NCBI RefSeq assembly: GCF_039830135.1
Contig: NZ_CP156081.1
Location: forward strand, 2,404,001-2,468,000
Source of the DNA: Defluviimonas sp. SAOS-178_SWC
GTDB taxonomy: Bacteria > Pseudomonadota > Alphaproteobacteria > Rhodobacterales > Rhodobacteraceae
Direction: 5' to 3'
Length of the DNA stretch: 64,000 bases
Positions 1 to 7,600 of the stretch are shown piece after piece. Numbering within the stretch: position 1 is the stretch's first letter; the number at the start of each line of letters is the position of its first letter. The position numbers were made by a program, and so were the translations under genes. A model generated the notes under the pieces. The model was not told where the DNA came from and did no database searches. It saw only the letters and a list, made by a program, of their open reading frames with translations.

Positions 1-271
1 TGACCGGAACCAGAACGGCGCCCAGTTTCGCCGCTGCATAGTAGGCATACATGATCTCCGGCCGGTTTTGTGAGCAGACGGCCACCACCCCACCACGACC
101 GATCCCGGCACGCGAAAAATGCGCGGCGGCCCGGTCCACCATAATCAGAAAGGTCGTGTAGCTGATCTGTTCGCCGTCGAAAACGATGGCAGTCTTCGCG
201 GGGTGCTTGGCAACGACCTCAGCAAGGGCCTGATAAACAGGGGCAGTTTGGATTGCTTCGCTGACGGCCAT
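1..271 (-). CDS. AMP-dependent acyl-CoA synthetase/ligase, N-terminal part
   Basis: This reading frame runs off the left edge, so only about 90 N-terminal residues are visible. Reading from the ATG at 271 gives MAVSEAIQTAP, then a segment with FDGEQISYTTF, then VAVCSQNRPE and YYAAAKLGAVLVPV. That is the usual beginning of the ANL superfamily (acyl-CoA or aryl-CoA ligases): a 'Y..L' helix followed by the 'G...AN.RP.....GAV.VP' block. The catalytic adenylation motifs lie outside the window, so the substrate cannot be given. It lies downstream of the deacetylase and SDR genes on the same strand with a short gap, so it is probably the end of that operon and may activate a carboxylate made by the pathway (inference). 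Confidence 0.8.
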   Translation of the reverse strand, partial: MAVSEAIQTAPVYQALAEVVAKHPAKTAIVFDGEQISYTTFLIMVDRAAAHFSRAGIGRGGVVAVCSQNRPEIMYAYYAAAKLGAVLVPV

Positions 272-330
272 CGCTTTCTGATCCCCTTTTGCTGAACAGC
301 CTGCACCGGCCGATTGCTACGCGTGCCTGA

Positions 331-1161
331 CTAACGCGGCAGTTGCTTGTCTTGCCTTGAAGCTTCCTCGGCAACCGTGCTGAACGACACACCGGGCCGC
401 GACTTCATGTGGTCGATCAGACGCCCAAGCATTGCCAGTCGCGGCCCACGCCCGATGACCTGTGGATGCAGAGTGAGGGTGAAGACCCCACCCCCAAGCG
501 AATGACAAAAGTCGAACTCGTCCCGCCAAATGCCGAAGACCTCGTCGGGTGCGCGCAGGCCAGAATAGAGGGGGCGATTGAGAAACGTGAAATAGGGGAA
601 GTCGTCGAGTTCCCAGGCAACCGGGATTTCGACTACTTTCGACGGCAGGCCGGGGTCGAAGCCCTCTTCGTCCACAACGTGCCCCTTTCGGGCACGGTAG
701 GGCATGAAATCGGTCGCCATCATCGAGCTGTCGTAGAGCAGCCCGCGCTCTTCTAGAAGCGCCACGCTGTCCGACGACAGATCGAAGGCAGGCGAGCGGT
801 AGCCGAGCGGCCTGAACCCTTGACCGACCGCACCACTCAGCCGGTTGATGGCCCGGTCGAGAAGATCCGCCTCCTCGTCCCGCGTCAGCCCTACGGGAGC
901 TTCGTGGCAGTATCCGTGAAGCGCGATTTCATGGCCGGCGTCCCCGATCGCCTTCACCGCATCCGGGAACGATACGGCGGTGTGCGAGGGCACAAAAAAC
1001 GTCGCGGGAATGTCATGCTGCCTGAGCAGGCTCAGCATTCGCGGCAGACCTACCTCCGCACCGAACACGCCGCGCGACATCGGTGTCGCCGTGGTCTGGT
1101 TGAACGAACTGAACCAGAGTGAGACGGCGTCGAAATCGAACGTCAGGCAGACCGTCGTCAT
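331..1161 (-). CDS. Polysaccharide deacetylase (NodB-homology) family protein
   Basis: A 276-aa protein starting MTTVCLTFDFDA. The TFDFDA stretch is motif 1 of the NodB fold (catalytic base plus metal Asp), HGYCHE is the metal-binding His motif, and RSPAFD resembles motif 3. TLHPQVIGR near the C-terminus carries the late His. These enzymes are metal-dependent amidohydrolases. Versions of this size with an HGYCHE-like motif are often closer to cyclic-imide or allantoin-type hydrolases than to true sugar deacetylases, and the catabolic setting fits C-N bond hydrolysis of a small substrate. I chose the ATG at 1161 because AAGGGAG lies 8 nt upstream; a GTG at 1170 overlaps that ribosome-binding site. 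It sits 16 bp after the SDR gene and is probably co-transcribed with it. Substrate unknown. Confidence 0.8.
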   Translation of the reverse strand: MTTVCLTFDFDAVSLWFSSFNQTTATPMSRGVFGAEVGLPRMLSLLRQHDIPATFFVPSHTAVSFPDAVKAIGDAGHEIALHGYCHEAPVGLTRDEEADLLDRAINRLSGAVGQGFRPLGYRSPAFDLSSDSVALLEERGLLYDSSMMATDFMPYRARKGHVVDEEGFDPGLPSKVVEIPVAWELDDFPYFTFLNRPLYSGLRAPDEVFGIWRDEFDFCHSLGGGVFTLTLHPQVIGRGPRLAMLGRLIDHMKSRPGVSFSTVAEEASRQDKQLPR

Positions 1162-1177
1162 GCGCGACACTCCCTTT

Positions 1178-1966
1178 TCACCGGGCGGTCCACCCTCCGT
1201 CGACCGCGTAAGCCTGCCCCGTTACATAGGAGGCATCATCGCTCAGGAGGAAGCGGATGACCTTCGCAATCTCGCCCGGATCGGCCTTGCGCGCCATCGG
1301 GACGTTTCGTGGCAACCAATCGGGATCGGCCCCGACCCCGCCCATTTTGGGGGCGTCCTTGCCCAGAAGCTCCAGCGAATTCTTGCGGATCTCGGTCGCG
1401 ATGACGCCCGGGCATACCGAGTTGATGGAGATGCCCTCGGGCGCATAGACACAGGCAAGTTGCTTGGTCAGCCCGATGACTGCGTGCTTGGACGCCGTGT
1501 AGGCCGGGCCATCCGCCGCCCCGACAAGACCACCAACCGAAGACACGTTGACGATCCGGCCGGACTTCCGTGCCGTCATATGTCGTAGCGCAGCGCGGCA
1601 GCCGAAGAAGGTTCCGCGCAAGTTCACGTCAAGGACGTGGTTCCACAGCGCATCGGTGGTATCGAGGCAGGACGCGAAGCCATCGAAGACGGCGGCGTTG
1701 TTGATCAGCCCGTCGATCTGGCCGTATCGCGCGACCGCATCGTCCACGAACGCATCGACCTGCGCACTATCGCGCACATCGACCTTGTGGAACTCGGCCT
1801 TACCACCGGCTGACTCGACCGCGGAAACCGTCGCCGCGCCCTGATCCCCCAGCATCCCGCCGATGACAATCGTAGCCCCCAGCGCCGCAAGATGCTCGAC
1901 CGACGCTCGACCGATTCCGGTCTCGCCTCCGGTGATCAGAATGATCTTTCCGTCGAATTCAGACAT
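1178..1966 (-). CDS. SDR family NAD(P)-dependent oxidoreductase
   Basis: A 262-aa classical short-chain dehydrogenase/reductase. The N-terminal nucleotide-binding motif is ITGGETGIG, followed by the NNAA motif and the catalytic Ser (NVSSVGG) and Tyr/Lys pair in YTASK. The C-terminus SYVTGQAYAVDGGW is typical of the family. It should interconvert an alcohol and a ketone in the cytosol with NAD(P)H. The start is supported by GGAGAGGA upstream. It is the first gene of a leftward operon with the deacetylase and acyl-CoA ligase, divergent from the nitronate-monooxygenase-like gene. Two copies of the locus-wide palindrome lie just upstream, so regulation by the TetR protein at 10,635-11,240 is likely (inference). 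Substrate not predictable. Confidence 0.92.
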   Translation of the reverse strand: MSEFDGKIILITGGETGIGRASVEHLAALGATIVIGGMLGDQGAATVSAVESAGGKAEFHKVDVRDSAQVDAFVDDAVARYGQIDGLINNAAVFDGFASCLDTTDALWNHVLDVNLRGTFFGCRAALRHMTARKSGRIVNVSSVGGLVGAADGPAYTASKHAVIGLTKQLACVYAPEGISINSVCPGVIATEIRKNSLELLGKDAPKMGGVGADPDWLPRNVPMARKADPGEIAKVIRFLLSDDASYVTGQAYAVDGGWTAR

Positions 1967-1992
1967 GTGAGACGTCCTCTCCTAGCGCATAC

Positions 1993-2026
1993 ATACCATA
2001 AGGTGTTTTTTAATACTCGCAAGTAT
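1993..2026. promoter_or_regulatory. Tandem palindromic operator sites upstream of the SDR operon
   Basis: ATACTCGCAAGTAT at 2013-2026 is a strong copy of the 14-bp palindrome found in the locus promoters. A weaker copy, ATACCATAAGGTGT, lies at 1993-2006, exactly 20 bp away. They sit directly upstream of the leftward SDR gene. Binding by the TetR regulator is inferred. Confidence 0.6.
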
Positions 2027-2092
2027 ATTCAGCAGTCAGCCGCGTTCCGTTACATTCATTTCAGCTTGACCTTCACCTGAAGTCGATAGATC

Positions 2093-2106
2093 ATACTCAT
2101 AAGTAC
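2093..2106. promoter_or_regulatory. Palindromic operator upstream of the nitronate-monooxygenase-like gene
   Basis: ATACTCATAAGTAC matches the recurring half-sites (A)TACT and AGTA. It lies 60-74 bp ahead of the GTG start of the rightward gene, a place consistent with promoter overlap. Confidence 0.55.
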
Positions 2107-2166
2107 ATAAATATTCTAACCCGTATGCAGCGCGCTGAAACCGGGAAAGCCGAGAGGATCAGGATT

Positions 2167-3276
2167 GTGAAGACCGCGCTGACCGAGATGTTCGACATAG
2201 ACGCCCCTATCTTCGCCTTCAGCCACTGCCGCGATGTCGTGGCGGCCGTCTCGAAAGCGGGAGGATTCGGCGTCCTCGGCGCGGCCTGGATGACGCCGGA
2301 GCACCTGGAACAGGAACTCGCCTGGATCGACGATCATGTGGACTCCAAGCCCTATGGCGTCGATATGGTCTTCGCCGCAAAAGCACAGACAGTGACCTTC
2401 TCCTCCAGCCCGCGAGAAGTCCTGCCGCAGACGCATATCGACTTCATCAATGGGCTGATGACCGATGACGGCATCCCGGAGCTACCGGACACCGAGGTCG
2501 CGGACTGGTACAGTAACTACGCTTCCAACCTCAGCTTTTCGAACGAGGTGAGCGAACGGCTTCTCGATGTCGCCATGCAGCACCCGATCAAGCTGGTGGT
2601 CAGCGCGCTTGGGCTCGCCCCGCAGCACGTCATTCAGCGTGTCCAGGGCGCCGGCATCAAGTTCGGCGCGATGATCGGATCGGCGAAGCATGCCCGAAAA
2701 CAGGTCGAGGCTGGCGTTGATCTGATCATTGCCCAGGGCGCCGAGGCGGGCGGCCATGTTGGCAACGTCACGACGATGGTGCTCACACCGGAAGTCGTGG
2801 ATGCCGTCGCGCCGGTTCCAGTACTTGCGGCGGGAGGCATCGGTCGCGGCCGCCAGATGGCGGCGGCGCTGGCGCTTGGTGCGGAGGGGGTGTGGACGGG
2901 CTCGATCTGGCTGGGCACTGTCGAAAGTGAGCTCAATCCCGACCTGCGCGACGTGCTGCATGCGGCAAGTTCCGAGGACGCCATCGTGACCTACGGCTAT
3001 ACCGGCAAGCCCTGTCGGGCGCTCCGCAGCAAGTTCACCGAGGCCTGGGCGCGGGCCGATGCGCCCAAGCCGCTCGGCGTTCCGTTCCAGTCGATCCTGT
3101 CGGGCGAACCCTTCCGACGCGCCGAACGTGCGCATCGCAAGGACTGGATGACCTATTCCGCAGGCCAGATCGTCGGTCAGATCACCGAACCGACGACGGT
3201 CAAGCAGGTCGTCTATGACATGATTTCCGAATACGTCGACACGATGGAGCGCACGACCGCCCTTCTTGAAGACTGA
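2167..3276 (+). CDS. Nitronate monooxygenase-like FMN-dependent (2-nitropropane dioxygenase family) enzyme
   Basis: A TIM-barrel flavoprotein of about 369 aa. Family features include IDAPIFAFS and AGGFGVLGA near the N-terminus, IAQGAEAGGH in the middle, and PVLAAGGIGRGRQMAAALALGA for phosphate/FMN binding, followed by GVWTGS. Members oxidise nitronates or related activated carbons with O2; many homologues in catabolic clusters have other unidentified substrates. I prefer the GTG at 2167 with GAGAGG upstream; the ATG at 2125 would add 14 residues but has no ribosome-binding site and lies very close to the operator. It is divergent from the SDR operon. The leftward FAD oxidoreductase gene converges on its 3' end. 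Confidence 0.85.
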   Translation: MKTALTEMFDIDAPIFAFSHCRDVVAAVSKAGGFGVLGAAWMTPEHLEQELAWIDDHVDSKPYGVDMVFAAKAQTVTFSSSPREVLPQTHIDFINGLMTDDGIPELPDTEVADWYSNYASNLSFSNEVSERLLDVAMQHPIKLVVSALGLAPQHVIQRVQGAGIKFGAMIGSAKHARKQVEAGVDLIIAQGAEAGGHVGNVTTMVLTPEVVDAVAPVPVLAAGGIGRGRQMAAALALGAEGVWTGSIWLGTVESELNPDLRDVLHAASSEDAIVTYGYTGKPCRALRSKFTEAWARADAPKPLGVPFQSILSGEPFRRAERAHRKDWMTYSAGQIVGQITEPTTVKQVVYDMISEYVDTMERTTALLED

Positions 3277-3319
3277 GTTAGGCGCGCGCCCTTCTTCCCG
3301 GACGCGCGGCTACGGCCGA

Positions 3320-4480
3320 TCATGTATTGATATTGCCCGCCTGCCAGTTCCACGCCCGCCGCCAATCTCCCGGCAGGCTGGCGAAACGGTCGAGCGTCAG
3401 ATCGCCGATCGGAAGTTCCGTCCGCCCCTGCAGCGCGAGATCGGCGATGGCCACCCCCATCGCCGGCGCCATACCGAAGCCGTGCCCTGAAGCCGAGGCG
3501 GCGACAAGACCGCGTGGCGTATCGAAGGAATGGATCAGGGTCATCGTGTCCGGGGTAATGTCCACGATCCCCGCCCATGAGCGCAGCATCTGCGCTTTCC
3601 TCAGGACGGGAAAGACCTCGACCAGCCGCTGCGCGATGTTGCGCACGAGCGGAGTGGTCGGTTTCGCCGGCTCGCCTGTCACATCCACGTCGATCCATTC
3701 GAAGGGGCCACCATTGACATGAATGTTGCCGCGCCTGGTCTGACGCACCGCGAGCCCGTGGGCAATGAACGCCTCCTCGAAGAGGGGCGGCAGCGGAGCG
3801 GTGACGAACGCCTCAAGCCGCACTGGCGCGAGCGGAAAGACGATGCCCAAAGGCTCGAGCAGCTTCGTCGTATGGGAGGCCGCGCAAAGGACGACGGTTC
3901 CAGCGTGGATATCGCCCCGCGTCGTCCTGACGCCATGGACCGCGCCCCCCTTTTCCAGGACCGACAGAACCGGCGTATGTTCCCGAATCTCCCCGCCCCG
4001 GTCGAGGAATGCCCAAGCAAAGGCCTGTGTCGTGCGCTGCGGGTTGGCGTGCCCGGCGCGCGGCGTGTAGATGCCGCCGAGGGTCTTGTCGGTCAGCGCC
4101 GGGATAAGGTCGCGGCAGGCTTTCGCGTCGATGAACTCGAACCCGATATCGGTGGCCTGAAAGCTCTGGAAGGTCGCCTTGAGCTCGGCAAGTTCGCCGT
4201 CGTCAATCGCCGCCCAGAGGCGGCCCTTCTGGGTCCACTCGGTCGGATATCCCAATTCCTCGTCCAGCTCGTCCCACAGCTTCTCTGCAACCTGGGCAAG
4301 GGCGCATTCCTCGGGTGTTTCTCCCCGCAGGCTGAGATAGCCAGTCGCGCGCGATGACGCTTCATAGCCGGTCGCGCCCTTGTCGAGAACGAGCACGCGT
4401 GCGCCGGATTTCTGTGCGTGATAGGCGGTCGCGAGGCCGACAATGCCCGCGCCGACGACGATTACGTCAAAGCTTTCCAT
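3320..4480 (-). CDS. FAD-dependent amine/amino-acid oxidoreductase (DAO family)
   Basis: A 386-aa protein with the N-terminal Rossmann motif VVGAGIVGLATAYH and a DKG acidic end to strand 2, typical of the D-amino-acid-oxidase/glycine-oxidase/sarcosine-oxidase fold. The C-terminal ASGHGFGMAPAMG loop contacts FAD. The substrate is probably a secondary amine or N-methyl amino acid (inference from family and context). It follows the two-domain FAD/2Fe-2S protein by 36 bp on the same strand. Such pairs form the beta and alpha subunits of heteromeric enzymes such as octopine/nopaline oxidase, hydrogen cyanide synthase and D-hydroxyproline dehydrogenase, so the two products probably form one membrane-linked or soluble complex. 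Confidence 0.88.
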   Translation of the reverse strand: MESFDVIVVGAGIVGLATAYHAQKSGARVLVLDKGATGYEASSRATGYLSLRGETPEECALAQVAEKLWDELDEELGYPTEWTQKGRLWAAIDDGELAELKATFQSFQATDIGFEFIDAKACRDLIPALTDKTLGGIYTPRAGHANPQRTTQAFAWAFLDRGGEIREHTPVLSVLEKGGAVHGVRTTRGDIHAGTVVLCAASHTTKLLEPLGIVFPLAPVRLEAFVTAPLPPLFEEAFIAHGLAVRQTRRGNIHVNGGPFEWIDVDVTGEPAKPTTPLVRNIAQRLVEVFPVLRKAQMLRSWAGIVDITPDTMTLIHSFDTPRGLVAASASGHGFGMAPAMGVAIADLALQGRTELPIGDLTLDRFASLPGDWRRAWNWQAGNINT

Positions 4481-4516
4481 CTGGCGTCCCGGATTGCAAA
4501 ATAGACCCCCTACACG

Positions 4517-5953
4517 TCACAGGTTTTCCGGCGCGGCCGGCCAGTAAAGCCAATTCTCGCGCATCTCCGGCGTCTCATCTCCCGCAGCGATCAGGTCAAG
4601 GTCGAGCGGCCGGACCGGAAAGCGGTAGCTTCCGGGCTGGATGCTCTCCAATCCGATCCCGAAGCGGGTCGACAGCAAAAGCGCGGCCTCATCGCGGCAC
4701 CTTTTGCCCTGACAGTGACCCATGCCGACCCGTGTCATGCGCTTCATCTGATCCTGATGGATGCGGGGCACTCCGCAGCGGCCCGTAACCGGTGTCTGCG
4801 GGTGCCGAAGCTGCCCATCAAGGTAGCGGGGCGGCTCCAAACCAAGGAAGGCCCCCCGCGTCACGTCCTCGCACTGGCAAAGCATCACGTTGCTGCCCCC
4901 CGTCTGGAAGAGCGTGTCGACCCAGAGCTGCAGATAGTCCGCCCGCGCCACGCTCTCCGCTGGAGCAGCAGGTGCAACCGTGTCTCCGCCGATACTGGCG
5001 AGGATGGCCTGAACCTGTTCTTCGCCACCTGTGAAGCGCGAAAGCCAATAGACGCCGGCCGCGCTGGTCATTCCGCCTGCATCCGTTTCGGGCAACCATG
5101 AGCCAACCGAGGCGTCAAACCTTAGCTGGCACCCCATGGCGGCCGGCAGTTCGATATTGGGCAGGCGGCCAATCGCGATACAGATCGTGTCGCAGTCCAA
5201 ACCTTCAACCGTGCCGGAACCGTTCGTCGGCACAAGCTGCGCCCCATTGACAGCGGTCTTACCCTCTGCGGCGGTGATGATCCGACCGTAGAGCACGGGA
5301 ACGCCGAGACCCGCGATTTCGTCCGCCGCAAGCCGACCGGCCGCAAAATGCTGCGTCGGCTCGACCATGCCGACGATCTCCACCCCGGCGGCGAGCGCAG
5401 ATCGGGTGAACTTTACCGCTTCCGGCGACGTCCCGAGAACGAGCGTCCGCTTGCCTTCGTAGCACTGGTAGATGTCCAGAAGCGCGAGACCCGCCTTCAC
5501 GCCGAACACGCCCGGCAGATCCCAGCCGGCGAATGAGGGCACGAAATCGCGCGCGCCCGTCGCAAGCACAAGAACGTCATGCTCCAGAAGTTTGTTGCTG
5601 TCCTGAGAGACGAGGCCGAGCTTGGGCGTACCGATATGGGCGGAGTTCGGCGCATTCCGGAAAGCACCCCAGGCGATGGTGCCGACCCGGACGTCAACCT
5701 CGGCCTCGAAACACTCGAAGATCTCGGGATTCGACTCCAGCACCACCTGCGCGATGGCGTTTTCATTCAGAACGGCGGCAGGGATGGCGGCGCCGTAGAA
5801 ATACGGCGCATCCAGCGACATCTGCTTCAGGCTTTGCGGGTGCTCATCCACAAGGGTCACGTCATGCCCCGCCTGCCGCGCGGCGAGCGCGAAGGAACAG
5901 CCGAGGTCGCTCGCGCCGACGACAGCTATGCGACGAACTGACGACGAAGTCAC
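4517..5953 (-). CDS. FAD/NAD(P)-binding oxidoreductase subunit with C-terminal BFD-like [2Fe-2S] motif
   Basis: A 478-aa protein of the HcnB/OoxA type. The N-terminal nucleotide-binding motif reads VVGASDLG, a degenerate form of GxGxxG. A second dinucleotide region is visible around ATGARDFVPSFAGWDLPGVFG and TLVLGTSPEAVKF. Near the C-terminus CQCEDVTR and GHCQGKRC supply the four cysteines of a bacterioferritin-ferredoxin-like [2Fe-2S] cluster. I chose the GTG at 5953, which is preceded by AAGGAGGAG at good spacing, over the farther ATG at 6025 with no such signal. It is the first gene of a leftward pair with the DAO-family oxidase and likely passes electrons from it. The degenerate first motif is unusual and could mean weak or lost FAD binding at that site. 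Confidence 0.85.
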   Translation of the reverse strand: MTSSSVRRIAVVGASDLGCSFALAARQAGHDVTLVDEHPQSLKQMSLDAPYFYGAAIPAAVLNENAIAQVVLESNPEIFECFEAEVDVRVGTIAWGAFRNAPNSAHIGTPKLGLVSQDSNKLLEHDVLVLATGARDFVPSFAGWDLPGVFGVKAGLALLDIYQCYEGKRTLVLGTSPEAVKFTRSALAAGVEIVGMVEPTQHFAAGRLAADEIAGLGVPVLYGRIITAAEGKTAVNGAQLVPTNGSGTVEGLDCDTICIAIGRLPNIELPAAMGCQLRFDASVGSWLPETDAGGMTSAAGVYWLSRFTGGEEQVQAILASIGGDTVAPAAPAESVARADYLQLWVDTLFQTGGSNVMLCQCEDVTRGAFLGLEPPRYLDGQLRHPQTPVTGRCGVPRIHQDQMKRMTRVGMGHCQGKRCRDEAALLLSTRFGIGLESIQPGSYRFPVRPLDLDLIAAGDETPEMRENWLYWPAAPENL

Positions 5954-6058
5954 AATCGGCACTCCTCCTTGGCCCGCCTGATCCGAATACGGCGTCACTG
6001 TGGTCCTGCAAACCGGGCTCACCACACGCGGCCGGCAAGACTTGCTGACACCCCAATA

Positions 6059-6093
6059 AGACCCTTAAGTCATAAAAACATACCGTAAAGTAC
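6059..6093. promoter_or_regulatory. Palindromic operator upstream of the FAD-oxidase pair
   Basis: ATACCGTAAAGTAC at 6080-6093 is a good match to the locus palindrome. A weak half-match with AAGT lies at 6059-6072, about 20 bp away, as in the SDR promoter. It is upstream of the leftward operon that starts at 5953. Confidence 0.5.
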
Positions 6094-6192
6094 AAATAGC
6101 GCTCCGGAGAAATCTCGTCAAGGCGAGAATCCAGGGATCGGCCTCGGCGGTGATCCACCGGAAAAGCGGAGGCGCGGAGGATTGTGGACCAT

Positions 6193-7410
6193 TCACTCCT
6201 GTTGAAGTGAGAGAAGATCCTTGATGTCTCTGCCCCCGTCGGCCACGAGTTCCGGTAGCAAGGTGCGTCCGGCATCAATGATGCGCTTTCCGACCATATA
6301 GGCGCGAGGATCGTTCATGGCGTCGAGCGCCAGCAATCGATCGCCCGCGAAATACCAGACAGAGCGCGCGTCGCCCTTCCCTTCACGCACGATGGTCCGG
6401 TCATAGCCGACATTCAATCCGGCGATCTGTAACTTGGTGTCGTACTGGTCGGACCAGAACCAGGGTTTGGCGACATATGGCGCACCAGCCCCCAACATGT
6501 TTCTGGCTGTGCTCTCGGCATGGTCGATCGCGTGGCCGACACTTTCCAGTCTAAGTCTCCCTTGGCCGATCGGGAATGATGCACAGTCGCCCGCGGCCCA
6601 GATTGAATCATCGGAGGTCCGTCCAAATTCATCCGTCCATATCCCGTTCTCGACCCGGAGCCCCGCTTCTTCCGCCAGTCCCGTCGCCGGGACAACACCG
6701 ATACCCACTATGACGAAATCGACAGCAATCTCCCGCCCATCGGCAAGGCGGGCCATCCTGACCGACGGGGATCCCGAAAGATGGTCAAGACCAACGCCTT
6801 CAAGGATCGTCACGCCATGCCGCGCGTGCAGATCTCGAAAATAGGCGGATGTCTCGGGCGCCGCCACGCGTTGCAGGATTCTCGGTGCTGCCTCTATGAG
6901 CGTGACGGCAAGGCCAAGTTTTGCCGCGACCGCTGCGGCCTCAAGACCGATATAGCCGCCGCCAACGATCAGAACACGTCGGCCCGGAACGAACTCGGGG
7001 GCCATCGCGTCGATATCCGCGATGGTGCGCACCGTATGGACGCCTGCAAGCCCCCCCCCAATCGCCTCGGGAAGCGCGCGCGGAACCGCCCCCGTTGCAA
7101 GTGCAAGCTGGCCGTAGGGCAGAGCTTCACCCTCGACCCGGATCGTCTTTGCAGCGCGATCGATTCCCTCCGCCGGCGCCCCGAGACGCAGCTCGATACC
7201 CTGCTCGGCGTAAAAGCCTTCCGGGCGTAACAACAGGCGATCTGGCGCCATCGTGCCGAGCAGGTATGATTTGGACAGCGGTGGTCTTTGATAGGGTGGC
7301 ATTGCCTCATTGCCGATCAGAGTTAGCTTCCCCTCGTATCCCGACGCCCTGAGCTTGATGGCCAGCGAGGCACCCGCCTGCCCGGCCCCGACAATTACAA
7401 CTCCGCCCAT
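6193..7410 (-). CDS. NAD(P)H:ferredoxin/rubredoxin reductase-type flavoprotein (Rieske oxygenase electron donor)
   Basis: A 405-aa FAD/NAD(P)H reductase. It starts VVIVGAGQAGASLA, continues with PPYQRPPLSKSYL (the FAD-contacting PYxRPPLSK signature of the BphA4/rubredoxin-reductase family), has the NAD site VLIVGGGYIGLEAAAVAA, and ends with a WAAGDCASFP flavin motif and a reductase C-terminal domain (KPWFWSDQYD). It takes electrons from NAD(P)H to a small iron-sulfur protein or directly to an oxygenase. The only oxygenase in the locus is the Rieske protein at 15,045-16,130, so they are probably partners (inference). No separate ferredoxin gene is visible. It is divergent from the aldehyde dehydrogenase, sharing a promoter gap that holds two operator-like sites. 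Confidence 0.9.
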   Translation of the reverse strand: MGGVVIVGAGQAGASLAIKLRASGYEGKLTLIGNEAMPPYQRPPLSKSYLLGTMAPDRLLLRPEGFYAEQGIELRLGAPAEGIDRAAKTIRVEGEALPYGQLALATGAVPRALPEAIGGGLAGVHTVRTIADIDAMAPEFVPGRRVLIVGGGYIGLEAAAVAAKLGLAVTLIEAAPRILQRVAAPETSAYFRDLHARHGVTILEGVGLDHLSGSPSVRMARLADGREIAVDFVIVGIGVVPATGLAEEAGLRVENGIWTDEFGRTSDDSIWAAGDCASFPIGQGRLRLESVGHAIDHAESTARNMLGAGAPYVAKPWFWSDQYDTKLQIAGLNVGYDRTIVREGKGDARSVWYFAGDRLLALDAMNDPRAYMVGKRIIDAGRTLLPELVADGGRDIKDLLSLQQE

Positions 7411-7518
7411 CGCTGACCCGCTCTTCCTGACGGCCGGATTTTTCGGCCCGTTGATCTGATCGCGGCCCCAGAGCGCGATCCATGCGTCATCCTCGGCTTG
7501 ACGATATGGAGGAAGAAA

Positions 7519-7552
7519 ATTCTGTCAAGTATGTTTTGGTACTGTTAAGTAC
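7519..7552. promoter_or_regulatory. Tandem palindromic operators between reductase and aldehyde dehydrogenase
   Basis: GTACTGTTAAGTAC at 7539-7552 and ATTCTGTCAAGTAT at 7519-7532 are two copies of the locus palindrome spaced exactly 20 bp apart. They lie in the divergent promoter region and could control both genes. Confidence 0.6.
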
Positions 7553-7600
7553 CTAAGCGAGACCACTTTGTCTTAACGCTTTGCGAGACCGGGAACAGGC

